From Setaria digitata (lineage: Eukaryota > Nematoda > Chromadorea > Rhabditida > Setariidae): a stretch of DNA of 64,000 nucleotides. The notes under the pieces are model-generated. The model was not told where the DNA came from, searched no databases, and saw nothing but the letters and a program-made list of their open reading frames with translations. The position numbers were made by a program, and so were the translations under genes. The stretch spans positions 62,001-126,000 of the forward strand of contig RCAB01000057.1 in assembly GCA_003640385.1 (NCBI GenBank). Direction: 5' to 3'. Below are positions 40,901 through 54,900 of this stretch, piece after piece. Numbering within the stretch: position 1 is the first letter of the stretch; each line of letters starts with the position of its first letter.

Positions 40901-43900
40901 CCCGACATCGAGAGACAGCCTGGTTGTACCGGCGATGCGCAAACATCTCCATCCAAAGAGCGGGGAAGGATGAAGAGGGGCCGTATGGCCCCCCAAACCC
41001 AATACCTACCTGCCTTTAACGAATCCCCCAGAATGACCCTTTGCAAAGAGGGGAAGAGAATGCACGGTGGTTGTGAACAGTGGTCAGTGGTCAGTGTCAG
41101 TGGTTAGTGGTCACTAAAATGGCTACAGAATCCGTCGATGCAATTATCGTCTGTAGCATTATCGTAGCGAGCAGGAGTTTGAAAAGAGAATATGAAGCTG
41201 CTACAGACATCAGCCATTTGCTAGATTTCGAAAAGATTTTAAACTTTTCAACTGGCGGAATGTGGAATGATTTGTATGCAATTGATCAATTTTTTTACTT
41301 TGATCAAAAGAGCAAACGAAATTATTTCGTGTTGTTAAGGAAGAGAAAGAAAGGGGGAAGAAAGAGTATGCAAATAGATGTAAACTATAGATGAAAAGCA
41401 GAAAAAATGAGATATTTCAGCAAGTAGAAAGTTCACTTTTTTATTGGATTGACTCAATCAGAAAGAAATGAAATGACCTCTAAATTGTAATAAAATTTCT
41501 AAATGTTATGAGTTTATTACTTTCTTTTTAATTTGCTTTCCCTGAGGAATAAAAAACTGAATGAGTGCACGAAAAAAACACTGAAAATTAATATGAAGTA
41601 AAGAAGGGAGTAAGGAGGACAAAGATGGAGGGTACATTTTCTAAAATGAAGTAATTGGATCAGTATTAGAATTGCTTAATAATGATAAAATATTTGAAGA
41701 TGAAAACGATCGTCATAATTTCTAATATATTCTAATATATATACTTAAGTTTAGATTCTAACACATGTTCATGGCATCAATATGGCCACAATATCTTACG
41801 CAGTTTTTGGCTTTTGATTCCAATTATTGGGTATAATCTTTAAAAAAAAGCAAAGCTTTGAAAGCAGCAAGTTTTATTGCACTTGAAAAAGAAAATATTA
41901 TTCCATATAACTAAAATTAAAATTAAAACTGTCTTTTTTTTTTTTTTTAAAGAAAAAAGTTTTCGGCAATCTACCGTTAGCAAATATTTGCGCAGTTTCT
42001 TCACCTTGCTAAAGAATTAAATGTCTCCGAAATATGACAGTTGAGCTTATCACTCTTCTATCACATATAACATTTTGGTAGAATGAGAAAGAGAGAAGCA
42101 TTGAAATTTAAAATTTTATGCCTGTTTAAAAGAAGGTACACTGAACTGTAGGTATTCAAAATTAAGAAAAACGCAAATAAATTAGCAATACAATTTTTTT
42201 CGTAAGATAATTAATTTTCTTTTAATTGAACGTTTCGAAATAATTCACTCCAAAGTTGCAAGCTTGCAAGCTATCAATGTTAATTTCAACTATAAAAATA
42301 TTATGAATTCCTCAAAGGAATCGCGTCTTTGTTTTGCTAATGAAGCTAAATGAGAGAGGAACAGAGAAGTGATAATTGAAAATAATGCTGAAAAGAAAAT
42401 CTTAACCTTTCAACCCATCGATTTCGCTCGCGTAAATTACGACAGGCGTAATGAGTGCTTTCCAATCTGAAACAATTCGGCACATTGGTAGGTGATGGAT
42501 GGATCGGATTAATGCAGTTTTCGGTTCCATCTGAAAATATTATCGTAAAACTTAATGGGATAATTTTTTTATGCAAAACTTTACTGCAAATATTTTCAAA
42601 GTATTTCCATCGTTCTTCATTTTCAGTAAACATTAAATTGCTAAAATTCAAACTTTTAGACAAATTAGAAATTTCTGAAATTTTACAAAAAAAAAGCATT
42701 CTTACACAAACTGCCCTCATTTATATACTGTAAGCATATCATCATATTCTGGAATAATGAACTTCCGACAGGAAATCTAAACTGGCTGTCTTTTTTTACC
42801 ACAACAGTTGAATGCGCGAAAATGATAAAGAAGAAACCTAAATCGATCATATGTGTACCAGATGAAAAAGCCAATAAACTTTCATGCGATCGACTTGATC
42901 GAAATGAATTATCATTCTCTGGTGATAACCGATAAGGCCGAAATGTTGAATGACCATACGATACGGTGCTTGTTGTTCGTTCATCATTCCACACATTTTC
43001 TTCAGATCGTTGCAATGCGTTATTGCGTGCTATGCTAAAATTTAAGGAATTTTAAATTCATAACATGAAAATTAGGATAAAATAAAAGATTTTCTTTTAT
43101 TTTTGAGAAAAAAATTTCCAAGGAATTGAGTATTCGATTTATCGCTTTAAAAAAAAGCTACATGCAAACCTTTCATTTTCAGTATTTGCATTATCATAAA
43201 TGATAATTTTCGTTGGTTGGAATCGTTGTATATAAGATATAGATGAGGAGGAACGGTGATGACGATTATGATTATGATTATGGTATGATGGACGATACTT
43301 ATTGAGCAGAGATAAGGATGATGATCGCATTGCTTTCTTTGTACTATGTCCACAAAACGTATTGGAAATGAGTCCCATTCTGTCTCTATGATAATCTTTG
43401 CTTCCCACTTGTTTAAAAATGAATTTGACGGAGAATTTTTTGAAGAAATGCTGCCAATCACAAAAAGAAACAAAAAATTAGCAATGATTCTGAAGAGATG
43501 TAAGCTTTTAAATTTATGCAAATTTTTGCTTGCATGAGAAGAAAGGAAGAAGAGAAAATCTTCAGGAAAAATGTCTTCTAGGATTCCGGAAAACTTGAAA
43601 CACATATTGGGATGAAACAAGGTGTGAGTGTTTTAGAAGCTTTTATCAAACCGTAAAACAGGCTAAGTTTGAGCAATTTTATCCTTAATGAAGACGGACT
43701 TAACTATTTTACGACTGCTTCAAAATTAGCCGTTAGATGATAAGCGACCATATGATTTGTAGAAGCCTTGTGATAGCATCATTTTAATGTTAGCTGATAA
43801 ATTAGTAATTCGATAATTAATTTACACCCAAAAACGAGCTGCAACAGAGTACTTCTGAACACAGAAAGATAACTTGAGTGATTGTAACGAGAAGGAGTGG

Positions 43901-46900
43901 CATGGAGCCGGGCGATGAACCGGGAATGGTGTGGAGCGGGGAAAGACGAGACGGAGGGAGACTGGGATGGCACTTGGAGGAGACGGGGTGCGTGAAGGGG
44001 AAGTGGGAAGTAATGAAGTGGAACGAGAAATTTTAGCAAGTCTACAAGTTACAACAATGAAATGAATGATGATAATGGACTGATATGGTGATAAAAAACT
44101 TACCAGAAATTAAATTTGACTAGCTGATTAGAAACAACTATCACTTTTTGTATACATTGAGCTTTGCAATAGATTTCATCATTCTTTGTATCAAGGAGAC
44201 GAAGAATAAGTAATAGTTAGACAAATAGCTCAAGTAATCGACTAAGACAGATGACTGATAAAGTTATTCATTCATCGGCATTTAAGAAATGAAGGTGATA
44301 ATGGAACTGACATGGTGATAAAAAGATTTTACATCCATTAGAATAGAATATTAGCGGCGAAATTTCAATCAGGAATTTAAAATGTTATCTTTTTTTCCTT
44401 TTCTGGTACAACTAAATAAATTTTTATAATTTTGAGAGGAAATTTTTCTGCCTTCTCGAAATTGTAAATCAAAAGAAAAAGAAGCAAAACATTTTATGCA
44501 AATTTAACAAATGATCATCGCATTACTAAGGTTCTCTCCAAAAGAAACTTCAAATTTCCTCTGATATTCAGTATGACTGAAATTCTGGCACAAACAGTCT
44601 TCTTTTCTTCCTTTTCCTCCATCCTTCAGTTCCTTACACTACCTCATTAAACTTCTCTGTCAGACCAGAAACCGGATTGTCACCAGTCTAGAAACCGGAT
44701 CTTTGGAGACAAAAAATATCGTTTGCAAATTTCAGCATGAGAAACTCGGCCTGTCACATTAAATAATTTGGAAAACAAAAAATTGTCGCAAAAATTTGTA
44801 TATTACTGGTAAGAATTAAAAGACAAACTATTGCAGAAAATTAATAAAAAATAAAAAAGTAAAATTTCCAATTACGCGATAAATCTAAATATTTAGTTGT
44901 GTGTTAATCAAATGAGAAATGACTGATGAACACTTCTAAGTGAAATTATAAAAGTTTGAAATTATCGAGAAAAATGGGCAGGGAAAAAGAGAAATGAATA
45001 GGAGGAGGATGCAGAAAACTATTTTCATTGCAGACAGCAATGAGAAATATTAAAATTATGCTATGAAATTATTTAATGATTAAATAATAAATGAGTAAAG
45101 CTAACATTAAAGCAAAAGCGAATAGATAGTTGCAGATAATTAACTAACTGAGTAGGACACGATTAATTAGCTACTTAAGCACGCTGTACTTTCAGCAGAT
45201 TAGTAATAAGATCACAATTTTAATCTTTCCATCTATTATTATCTGTATTTTTTAAAACATGAAGATTCAATTTCAGTTATCAATTAATGAAATACGCAGC
45301 AATTCTACGCTTACAATAAATTTTAACTGAAATTATTGTTAAAAAGGCACTAGAAGAAATCCATTCACTATCATTAACAAGGTTTTATAATTTTTAATAA
45401 ATTTTCATAGATTTATTTTAATAAAAAAAGTTTTATTTTTTTTAATAAAATTAACGGCTACAGGAAAATATACTTGTTTTCTAATGCAAAATTATTTAAT
45501 TTTTGGTTTGCTCATTTAAAAATCGGTGAATTTCACTGAAGAAACAAAATACTTTTCTATGGATATTTGCAAATACAAAATTAAGTAATTAATTTGATCT
45601 CGAAAGCATTAAACATTATTACTCATCCTAGGAAATAGTAAACTCCTAACATACAAAAAATGGACTGAATTTAAAAATATTTTTATCCTAAATAGTACAT
45701 ACAAACTGCTTCGGAAGAAAGTTGTGTAATTTATCTTGAAAAAAGAGCAATCATTTGCAAATTACTAAAGTTGGAAAATACTTTAATTAAATCAATTGCA
45801 ATTGTAATTATATATCAATTCACAATAACCACACACAAATGTATGTTAACAAAGATCCAAAACCTCCTCCTTCTCTCTCATTTTGTTAATTAGATAGGTG
45901 CATTTTTTGTCCACAGTTTTTCTTGCAAACCTTTCTTAAATTTTATTTTCAGCAATCAGAGAAAACAGCTTAATCAGGCAGGAGAAATCTGCCACTATCA
46001 CTTGGAACATTTGTAAAACTATCAGTGATAAACCATTCCCTGTGACAGTGATTGAGTTCAGCTATAAGCGAAGCTAATCAATGCATATATAATTGTTTTG
46101 TGAAAGAAGAAAATTCATATTTAATGACCGAATGCTTAAAAATATCCCGTTTGCATCAAAAAATATTTGTTTAAAAACTTACAAATCATTTCGATTTGAT
46201 GCTCGTTTTCTTTCCAGTTTTGTGGCACTTTTTGTGCGTTTCAATGCATTGCTACGAAATGGTCTCGAGAAGAAATTCTAAAATAATTAAAATAAATCTA
46301 TAATTTTATGAATCACACATAGATCTGCAAATCAATATCGATTATATAAACGGTAGAATGATATTAACACAATCGATTTGAATTTTATTGAGAAAATTCT
46401 TCATAAATAAGAAAATCGTTTTAAGAAACAAAGCAATTAATAAGACATGATGGACTGAACAAGTTCATCATGTCTTATTAATGGTAATTTGATAATTGCT
46501 GTATATAAAATTTTATTTGAAAAGTTTGCCTCATTGACAAACTTGCTTAACTGATACTTAAAAAAGACGGAGTTGATATTATAAGCATTAAAAAAATGAG
46601 AAATTTGGTCTTACTATTCAATATTGAAGTTACTTGACTACTGATAAACACACACATACAATTCAGGTGTTATTTATTTATCAATTCATTAAAAATTTTG
46701 AACACTTCGAAAAAAAATTTGAAAAAATTGGTTTAAGAAATATTTGAGGATTAATTTTTTAAGTATTTGAAGGTTAATTCCTAAAGCAACATTTAATTAA
46801 GGGATGAAATATGAGAGAAAGGAAGGGGAAGAGTTTATTTAAGAGATAATTTACGGCGGAAAAAGAAAAGAAAACGTCGGTGTATTTACACTTAAATTGC

Positions 46901-48866
46901 TATTTAAATTAAACTATGAAGATTAATGCTTCTCTAAACAGCTTTTCGCTGATAAAACTTAACATGTTATCAACTAAATACCCAGTGATAATCCTTACCA
47001 ATGGATATTAAAAATAGTTGAATATATGCTGCATGGAAAACTTTTTTTCCAGAAACTTATAAATGAAAATTTTAATGAAGATTCTTGATATGTTCATATG
47101 ATAAGCAATTAAATAAACTAAAACAAAAAAAAATTTCCTATTCCATTTGCATTTTGTTTTTCGGAAAATAGTCTTTGCTTCCGTTAAAATGCAATCTTTT
47201 TCAGTGTTAAAAATATTTACCCATTTTCAATAGAACTGATATGATTAGTTTTGATGATCGATTAATCATACTTAATCCGCTTTTAATATTAATATTTCTA
47301 TTTTCTAAAATACTAAAGGTGCTCATTCGTGACAGAAATTAGAACAATGTTCAACAGCAATTTATAATAATTATAAATATATATGTATTTATTTATTAAA
47401 AGTTTTTTTTTTGATTTAGTACGAATGAAATCCCGTCTTTTGTTTGAATTATTTACAATGGCAATTAATTTTATAATAATTATTACTATAGTGCGAATTC
47501 ATCAGTTGATATGATAAGAAAAAGAAAATTTTGTGGCGTGAATTAATGAAAAATTTTAAATATGAAAACTACATGCAAGTTATAAATTTTGAGGGAAAGA
47601 ATTCTGAAAAATATGTTTTCGTGAAATTTTCATATAAACATCTAAGCTAAACGAGTTGCCACCTGCTATTTGCATTATTATCTGCCACTAATAATAATTA
47701 CTGATAAAGAATACTAGATGCAGTACTTTTTTCTTTTATTTTTAACATTTCATGAAACAAAATGTGAACTATCACTCTGAACAATTATAAAATAACTAAA
47801 ATACTTGTCATCTAAACTGATTTTATCTTAATCAAAATGGAAAAGATCTGGATGAATATTGCCCATTGAACTGTCTATTTGCTGAAAATTTGGCACTGGA
47901 AACAGACTTTTTTTGATCATGGATGATTTGGTACAGAAAGAGAAACTGATCAATTTTAAACTTAAACTTAAAATTTAATTAAAATGTAAAAAAATTTCAT
48001 TCTCATCGATAGTAAAGTAAAATATATCGAAATGTTGGATAGTTAGTAATGGCTTAATTGCTGAAGTGACTAGTAAAAGTCTGGCTTTTTCATTTTAATA
48101 AGAGTGTAAGGATTAAAATAAAATTTCATTCGAATTATTCTTTTTGAAAAAAAAAAATCGAACTAACCGCCAAACGTTGTGGGGTAGTCGGCTCCTCAAC
48201 AATTGCAATACTTTGTCCTTCCTGAAATTTGATTTGACAAATTATTATTTATTTAGTGGCAGCATTGGTTAACTGATTGGCTTTAGTCTTTTTTTTTCTT
48301 CAATTATTTCAAGACTCCTCTCCAAAGTTTGGAAAAAAAATGAGTAATTTGTCATTTCTGAAATAATTTTTGATGAATAAGAAAGTGGTTGAAATAAAGG
48401 GAAGACTTTGCAAAAAATAAATCACTTTCTTTAAAAGATTGTCAAATTTATTCTTTTTTTTTATCTCTTTCTTTCCTTTTTTAGTCATTTCATAAAGAAA
48501 ACAATTCATTTTTTCTTTTTTTTTTTTTTGTAAAAGAAAATTTTCAAGATAAGATTTATCAATTTGTTGATTTGAATGGAAAAATGGAAATAACAAAGAA
48601 GAAATGATGAATGAAAATTTTACAGAAAAAATATTTCGCATAAAAATTTAATTCATGATTTATTAAATTTTAGTTGAACTTTAAAAGAAAAAAAAAAAAA
48701 AGGAATTACTCTTAACTTACTGATAAGAAAAGTGGTAATTTAGTTCCAGCAATGGTTGAACTTCGATGAAGCATCATTACAATCAGCAGTAATTTTTGAA
48801 TGTCAAATTTTTCTTCTTTACCATAAAAATTTTTAAAAAAAAAAGTGCTTAATTTCGTTTCATTTC

Positions 48867-48902
<36 letters not shown>

Positions 48903-51900
48903 TCACGAANAAATAATGAAAAAAATATCGAACAGCGAAAAAAAAAAAGCACTAAACAGATAATGATAAGAAGTGTTTCTTTAACAAAATGAAATATCTT
49001 CTGCAAGTGGCATAACTTTTACATCAGCTCTTCCTCCTGCTACTCCTACTAACTACAATGATCTGTGTAGCTGCTGAAGAAGAAATTTAATTTTCAATAA
49101 ATAGTGGCATCAGATGCTTTAAGCAAAATAAACGACTAATTATTACAATTTATATTACATGCTAGCAAAATTATTCCACTTACTCCCTATAACACAGTGT
49201 AATATATTTAAGTACAACATAGTTAAATTATTTAGGTACTAATAGATACATACAAAAATCATATCACTAATAATTTCTTTTTTTTAGTTCATTCATTTTT
49301 AATGACCCATTTTGAAAATTACCTATTTTCTTCCTAATTCATTATTTCTTCTGTTGCGCTGAAATTTTCGATCAAATTTTCAGATTTTGCTAGCAATTTA
49401 CAGAAGACGGAGAAAAGAAAAAAAAAAAAAATAGGCAGTTCCATTTCTTTTTTCATCATTTTTCTTTCTCTTTTTTTTTTGGCAAAAATTTGCTAAATTT
49501 TCAGCAAAGAATGCAAACAAATGGAAAAGAACTTTAATTCAAGCTGTAAAGGTGAAAGGTAACAAGATGAAAGGTAACTTGGAATACTCATTACTGCTCA
49601 TTATTTCTAACTGATAGCTAACGAAGAATCATGCATTCTGAATTGGCTTTTAAACGATATTTTACGATTTCATAAATAACGAATTTTAACTTATAGCGAG
49701 TAATTAATTACACTGGTTAAAGTATTGCCAACAATTTTTCAACTTAGAAGCAAGAATAAATAAAGAGTTAAAGCAAAATTAACGCGAAAACAAAGTGAAG
49801 AGTGATTGATGGCCATGATTTTTGCTTTACTAACATTTCGTTGCTAATGCAAGATGCAAGACGTTTCAGTTCATTTCTTTCCATCAGGATTTAGAGAGTT
49901 CAGAGGTTCGTGCTATCATTTTCACATAATTTAATTTAATCATTTCCTACAAGTACTCTCGAGAAAAACGAGTTTTTTGTACGATCTCGACATTAGCGGG
50001 CTTTCATCATGATTTCGGAAATAGCAAACTTCTGCTACAATTTTGAATCAACATGCTCCTACAATCAAAAGGATATTTTTTTTCTTCCGCTTTTTTATCA
50101 TTAAATTCAACAAATTCAATCTTTATAACGAATCAGAATTTCATTTTGCAGCTTTTTCTGTTAACCATTATTCGCTTACCTGGAATTTAATAAATTTCCT
50201 AACACTTAGACCTTCTGATATACTCTTAATAAATTTCAATTTTTTTGCGCATATTCACTTCAGTTGTTTTTTTATTAAAAAGGATGTGACAAAAAATCAA
50301 CAACTTTTTTCAATTTTTTTTTAGTTCCTTGCCTTCATTTTCTATTTTCTTATCATCTTTAATTATTAATAAATATTAAAAGCAGATTTGAGACAAAATG
50401 TGGCTGAAAATATTATATAATATAATTGCCTAAACTAATATTTGGATTTTTTCGTTCATTCTTTGATTATTTCAATAGAGAGTAATGAATCTATATAAAA
50501 CGAATAAATGAGAAGTTCCAAGGGATGTTATCTCCAGTCCAAATTCAAAGTACCATTGGCTCAAAATTCGTTGTTTTATTTACTTTTTTCTTTTAAGTAG
50601 AACTGAAAAATAAAAGCACTTTTTGTTCCATCTTTTTTATCAAGATCTAAAAAAAATAAATAAATAAATAAATTTAAAAATGAAAAGTAGAAAGGAGAGC
50701 TAATTTTCTTTCTTGTTAAATTTCATAGCACAGATTATGCTTTAATGTGATTTTAATTTTGAAGATGAAAAAAGGTGCATATTTTGTCTAATGAAAATAC
50801 TGAAAATTGATTAATTTCCAAAATTTTTAAAAACCCAAAGCTTCGTTTTTTCTGTTCATTTATATTTTTAAAGGGTGATAATTTATTGATGACATTATCA
50901 GTCTTCTTCCTGATAGAATCTTGCCTGGCTTTTTAACCTTCTTTTTTCATTTCCATTATTTCTCATTACTTTATCATATCGGTATTTCTTAAGTTTCTTG
51001 TCCCTAAATTTTGGAAATTAATTATCTCATCACATAATTAATTGACTATATGTGAAGAAAACCTATGATAATAATTATTGCAAAATAATTTGAAGTATTA
51101 AAGAAAAACTTTTTCGATTTAATCATCAACTAAGGAACAAAAGGTGAATAATTAAACAGATAAATCTTTAGTGCTATTGTAAAACATTTACAAGGTGATA
51201 CTGTAGGAAATTTATATAGTCATTCCTGCTACTGTAAGTCCTTCATATGCATATTTACGGTACAGTATAATTATTACAATGGTATGAATTGTTTGTAATT
51301 AGTGACGAAAGAGTTTACTGTAAGCAGCTTCTCTTTTTAAACACGTAATCGCTGTGAGAAAAGATAAGTTCAAGACTAAACCTGATAGACAGTGCCGTTA
51401 CGGGCAACAGTGGGTACGCTGAGGAGGTTCCGTGAAACAGCGTTCTTTCCACGTTCCGCTTTGATATTCTGCCACGTGTGACGATCCAGCGTCATCTGCT
51501 CGAAGCATGTTTCTAAAAATTAATAGCGATAATGAATTTTGGGACATAAATAATAAAAAGAAGTATTACTTCTAAACTGATTTTTATGGTCTCTGTTGAA
51601 AATTCCACATGAAATTTAGTTTTTTGCAAGAAATTAGTATCAGATTTAATATATATGTTAGTTGATTTCAGGTTACAAATACTGTTAATTTGAAATGCAT
51701 CTATAAATCGATTAATTAATGCTGAATTTTTACGACAGACTGCGTACATATTGATTTTGAAATTTATTATCCGAAAATAAAGTACAAATTTCAAAGAACT
51801 GCCGCCTATGCAAAATGTTTATTTTATTACTTAAATAAAATTTTGTTTAAAATAGAGCAATTATTGACAACTCCTGAGTCCACTATTAAACTTAGTTTTA

Positions 51901-54900
51901 GATTTGATTAAATGATTTTGATAATTTTAAATTGAATTTACTTTTCAAGGCATAAATGATGAGGGTATTTCTTTATCATTCGCAGTTATGTATAAGAAGT
52001 AATCATGATCCATTGAACTAAATGAAATCATGAGCGAGCAATACAAATGAATTTCAGTAAAATTTACATATTTGGAGGATTAGGTTCATCAGCAGGTGGA
52101 TGAAATTCTATTTAAGGAGAAGTTATTTATTTCATTTGAAATTAACAAATCACTAAAATTCGTCAAAAATTAATAAGACAAATTATGCTTGAAGTGATGT
52201 ATGTTTACGTCAGCTCTTAGTTTTTTTCTCAGTAAAATTCATTTGCCGACGGTTTTCTGGAATTGGCAAAGAGGTCCTTAAGAGAAAAGGAATCAAACGA
52301 ACAATTCTCAATCAGTTTCAAGCATGTCCATTTTAATTACAGCAACAAGTTCAGAGTGTTTGAAAATGAAATTCAGGAGATTCAATCACTTAAAAACTTC
52401 GTCATTTAGAAACCTCTTTAAAGTTGCGATAAAAAAGAATTACCCTCGTCATAATTATTTCTTTCTTCCGGTATAGCATTTAGCAAATTTTGCTTGAAAA
52501 TCCATGGATGGAACAAATAAGATTTTATGGCACCAGTAGCAGCAGCAGCAGTAGTAGCCGTTGTTATAATATTTACTTAATATAATATTTATACACGAAT
52601 ATGCATCAAATAAAATTCATTTTTAAAGTCCTATTAAGATTTAACGTCCCTCATAGATGTTTAACTGCAGTGATAAAAAAGTTAGATAGGAACTAAAAAA
52701 AAAAAAAAATAGGAAATGGATTTTTTGAGTATTCGGGTATCATTCCTAAACATTTGCACCGGAACATCAATTAGACTACGAAACAGAAAAATTTTCTCTT
52801 CTTGATAAAATATTTTATTGGAATTTTAAACAATTTAGATAAGACTTTTTTTTTTATTTATAAGCTTTGTCAAGTAAACTGTAAAAGGAATGTTAAAATT
52901 TTATAGATTTGATTTACTCATATCACTAGAACTCAGGAATTAAAGAAGAATACTTCCTTTTTTCTATGACATTATCAGACTAAGTTGTTCCATCTAGTTT
53001 ACGATACCCATCCGAGCATCATAACGGAAAAATGTATAATTTCAAATTATAGCCTCTCAGAATGGCAGATGACAGTGGAAAAAGTGACTTTGAAGAAGAG
53101 ACATGTGACACTGAAATAGTGCCACTGTAATAGTGGACAGCGCGCAAACAGTTTCGACTGGCTAGTTACAGTTATTATAAACTAAAAGTAATATTACTAA
53201 TTGCTACCGAATGGAACAATTATTGTTACTAATAAGCAATGAGACCCCATTTGTGCGCTTCTTTCTGTTGCAACAAGAACAACTAATGGAAGCATCGGAG
53301 ATACACAAAACTAATTAACTTAATGTCCTTGTATGCAGTAATTCCCACAGGAGCCATTTCTTGGTTATTTCTTCTAGTCCATCAACACAGCCGTCAGTTT
53401 CCCTTTACAGTTTTAGTATTTAAAATTTATTGATCGAAAAGCATAACGAATTATAGAATTGATTAGTGGAAATTAAGAGCATTATAATTATGATAATTAT
53501 TCATACATTCTTAAAAATATAACAAAAATTCGTTTTGAATGAGCTGTGAGGAGGAAAAATGTTGAAATTAGCAAAGAGGAAAGAAAGAGAAAGACGAAAT
53601 TTATCCCAATTTTATTTATTTCTAATCAAAAAATTGATCCATTTGCCAAGTGAGTAAATGAATAAGTGAATAGTTCAATATAATCGCATCACAGACCTAT
53701 GTTTGATCTGTACTTAAAACATTGTATCATACCAAGGCATCATTTGAGAAATTCAATTAAAAATTCAATTGGATTTCTATTTACATTACGTATACGCTTC
53801 ACTTCTCCCAATGCTCATTAGATTGCTTGAATTCTAAGACAGAAGTAACCACATGATTTTATATACTTACTGTAAAACATGGAACTTAATTGATTTTCTT
53901 ATGATGATATTCGATAAAAATTAATTCCGATTTCAGTATTGATAAATTGAACTTAATTCTGAACTTGGTTAAATTGAATTAAGTTTCAGCAAAAATATAT
54001 TTCAATTTTTAATTGGTTTTAACACGATAATGCATAATAATCATTACTAAAGAAAGATTTAATGAGCCAAATTAATTATGTAATTATGTATTCATAGAGG
54101 AAAGTTATTTCATTGATAAAATTTTGCTCTTTGATTATTTCAAAAGTTCATATTTTACTATATCTACTGAAAATGAAAAAATAAAAAATATTTTTTAAAA
54201 GGCAGTATTTTACAAAAAAAATATTTCTGAAGGGATTGTGGAAAGCAGTTAGAAAGGTGGAAAACCAAGCTTAAATAACAAAAAAATATAATTAAGAAAT
54301 ACAATAAAATGTGATTTTGGCGAGATGAATTTTTTTGTGTATCTTTGCTCTATAGCAATATCTTTCATAAAAAATTTCATTCTTCAATTTATATGGAAAC
54401 AAAGCTCATGCAACACTTCTCATTTCGTTTCCTTTTTTTTTTTACTCAATTAAAGAAAAAAAAGGAGAAAAATTTGAATACCAAAAGTTCAAATTGTAAA
54501 AAAAGACTAAAAAAAGCAGACAATAACTTGAAATTTCTGCAAATTAAAAAAAAACAAACAAACGAAATATTACCATTTAGAAAATAAAAAAGAAACTAAG
54601 AGCAAGAGATTTACCTGATGACCGCGTAGTTCGCGTATAGTAATAACAGCTTAGATCGATGATATACGAAGAAGAGTTAACTACTGTATACATTGAAAGT
54701 ATACCAGGTAAACTAGAAAGTAATACTCCAATAAAGGTACATTAGACAAATAATTTTATTGCATAGCCATATTCATCGATTATGTTTCACATCTATAGTG
54801 ATAATTGCAAATTTCAATTATAATTTTCCTTAACTACGATAATCGTGATAAAAGTGCTAAATGTCTTATCAGAAAAATTATTATAGTGCTTGTTTATATG

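Larger units (their letters stand above)
32712..43034 (-). other. gap-2: RasGAP gene, PH and C2 domain exons
   Basis: PH: exons 43034-42838 and 42530-42407 carry the strand-rich segment and the closing helix ([13 protein letters not shown]). This is a split PH with a long disordered Ser/Arg insert ([18 protein letters not shown]), as in this family. C2: exons 33476-33276 and 32852-32712 read [34 protein letters not shown], then [15 protein letters not shown] and [14 protein letters not shown]. The C2 domain ends at VERWYTVTAT in the next exon. PH and C2 together bring the GAP domain to the membrane. Introns of 8.9 kb (33477-42406) and 6.6 kb (26065-32711) separate these blocks. Confidence 0.85.
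43170..51512 (-). other. gap-2: RasGAP gene, linker exons upstream of the PH domain
   Basis: Exon 51512-51382 (43 codons) reads [20 protein letters not shown] and further basic residues. It is entered in phase 1 and so can accept several first exons. Exon 48221-48168 is 54 b, phase 0 at both ends, coding [18 protein letters not shown]; it could be skipped without frame change. Exon 46277-46183 gives [20 protein letters not shown], the basic Ser/Lys motif also found before the PH domain in SynGAP/DAB2IP proteins. Exon 43385-43170 is His/Ser-rich ([15 protein letters not shown]). Its acceptor (ATCATAG) is weak and was chosen because it alone gives the needed phase; an in-frame ATG at 43378 could instead start a shorter isoform. 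Confidence 0.7.

Noticed and set aside
40764..41107. Several overlapping 60-100 codon frames on both strands
   Set aside because: They are open in many frames because the island is GC-rich; no domain, no consistent donor phase.
43147..43620. 157-codon - strand frame overlapping exon 43385-43170
   Set aside because: It runs in a different frame from the phase-consistent exon and is Ile/Val/His-rich from the ATT/CAT triplet repeats: a shadow frame.
53062..53130. 22-residue + strand ORF starting [13 protein letters not shown]
   Set aside because: It looks acidic and protein-like but is very short, has no splice context, and lies in repeated GTGAC/AGTG sequence inside a - strand intron.
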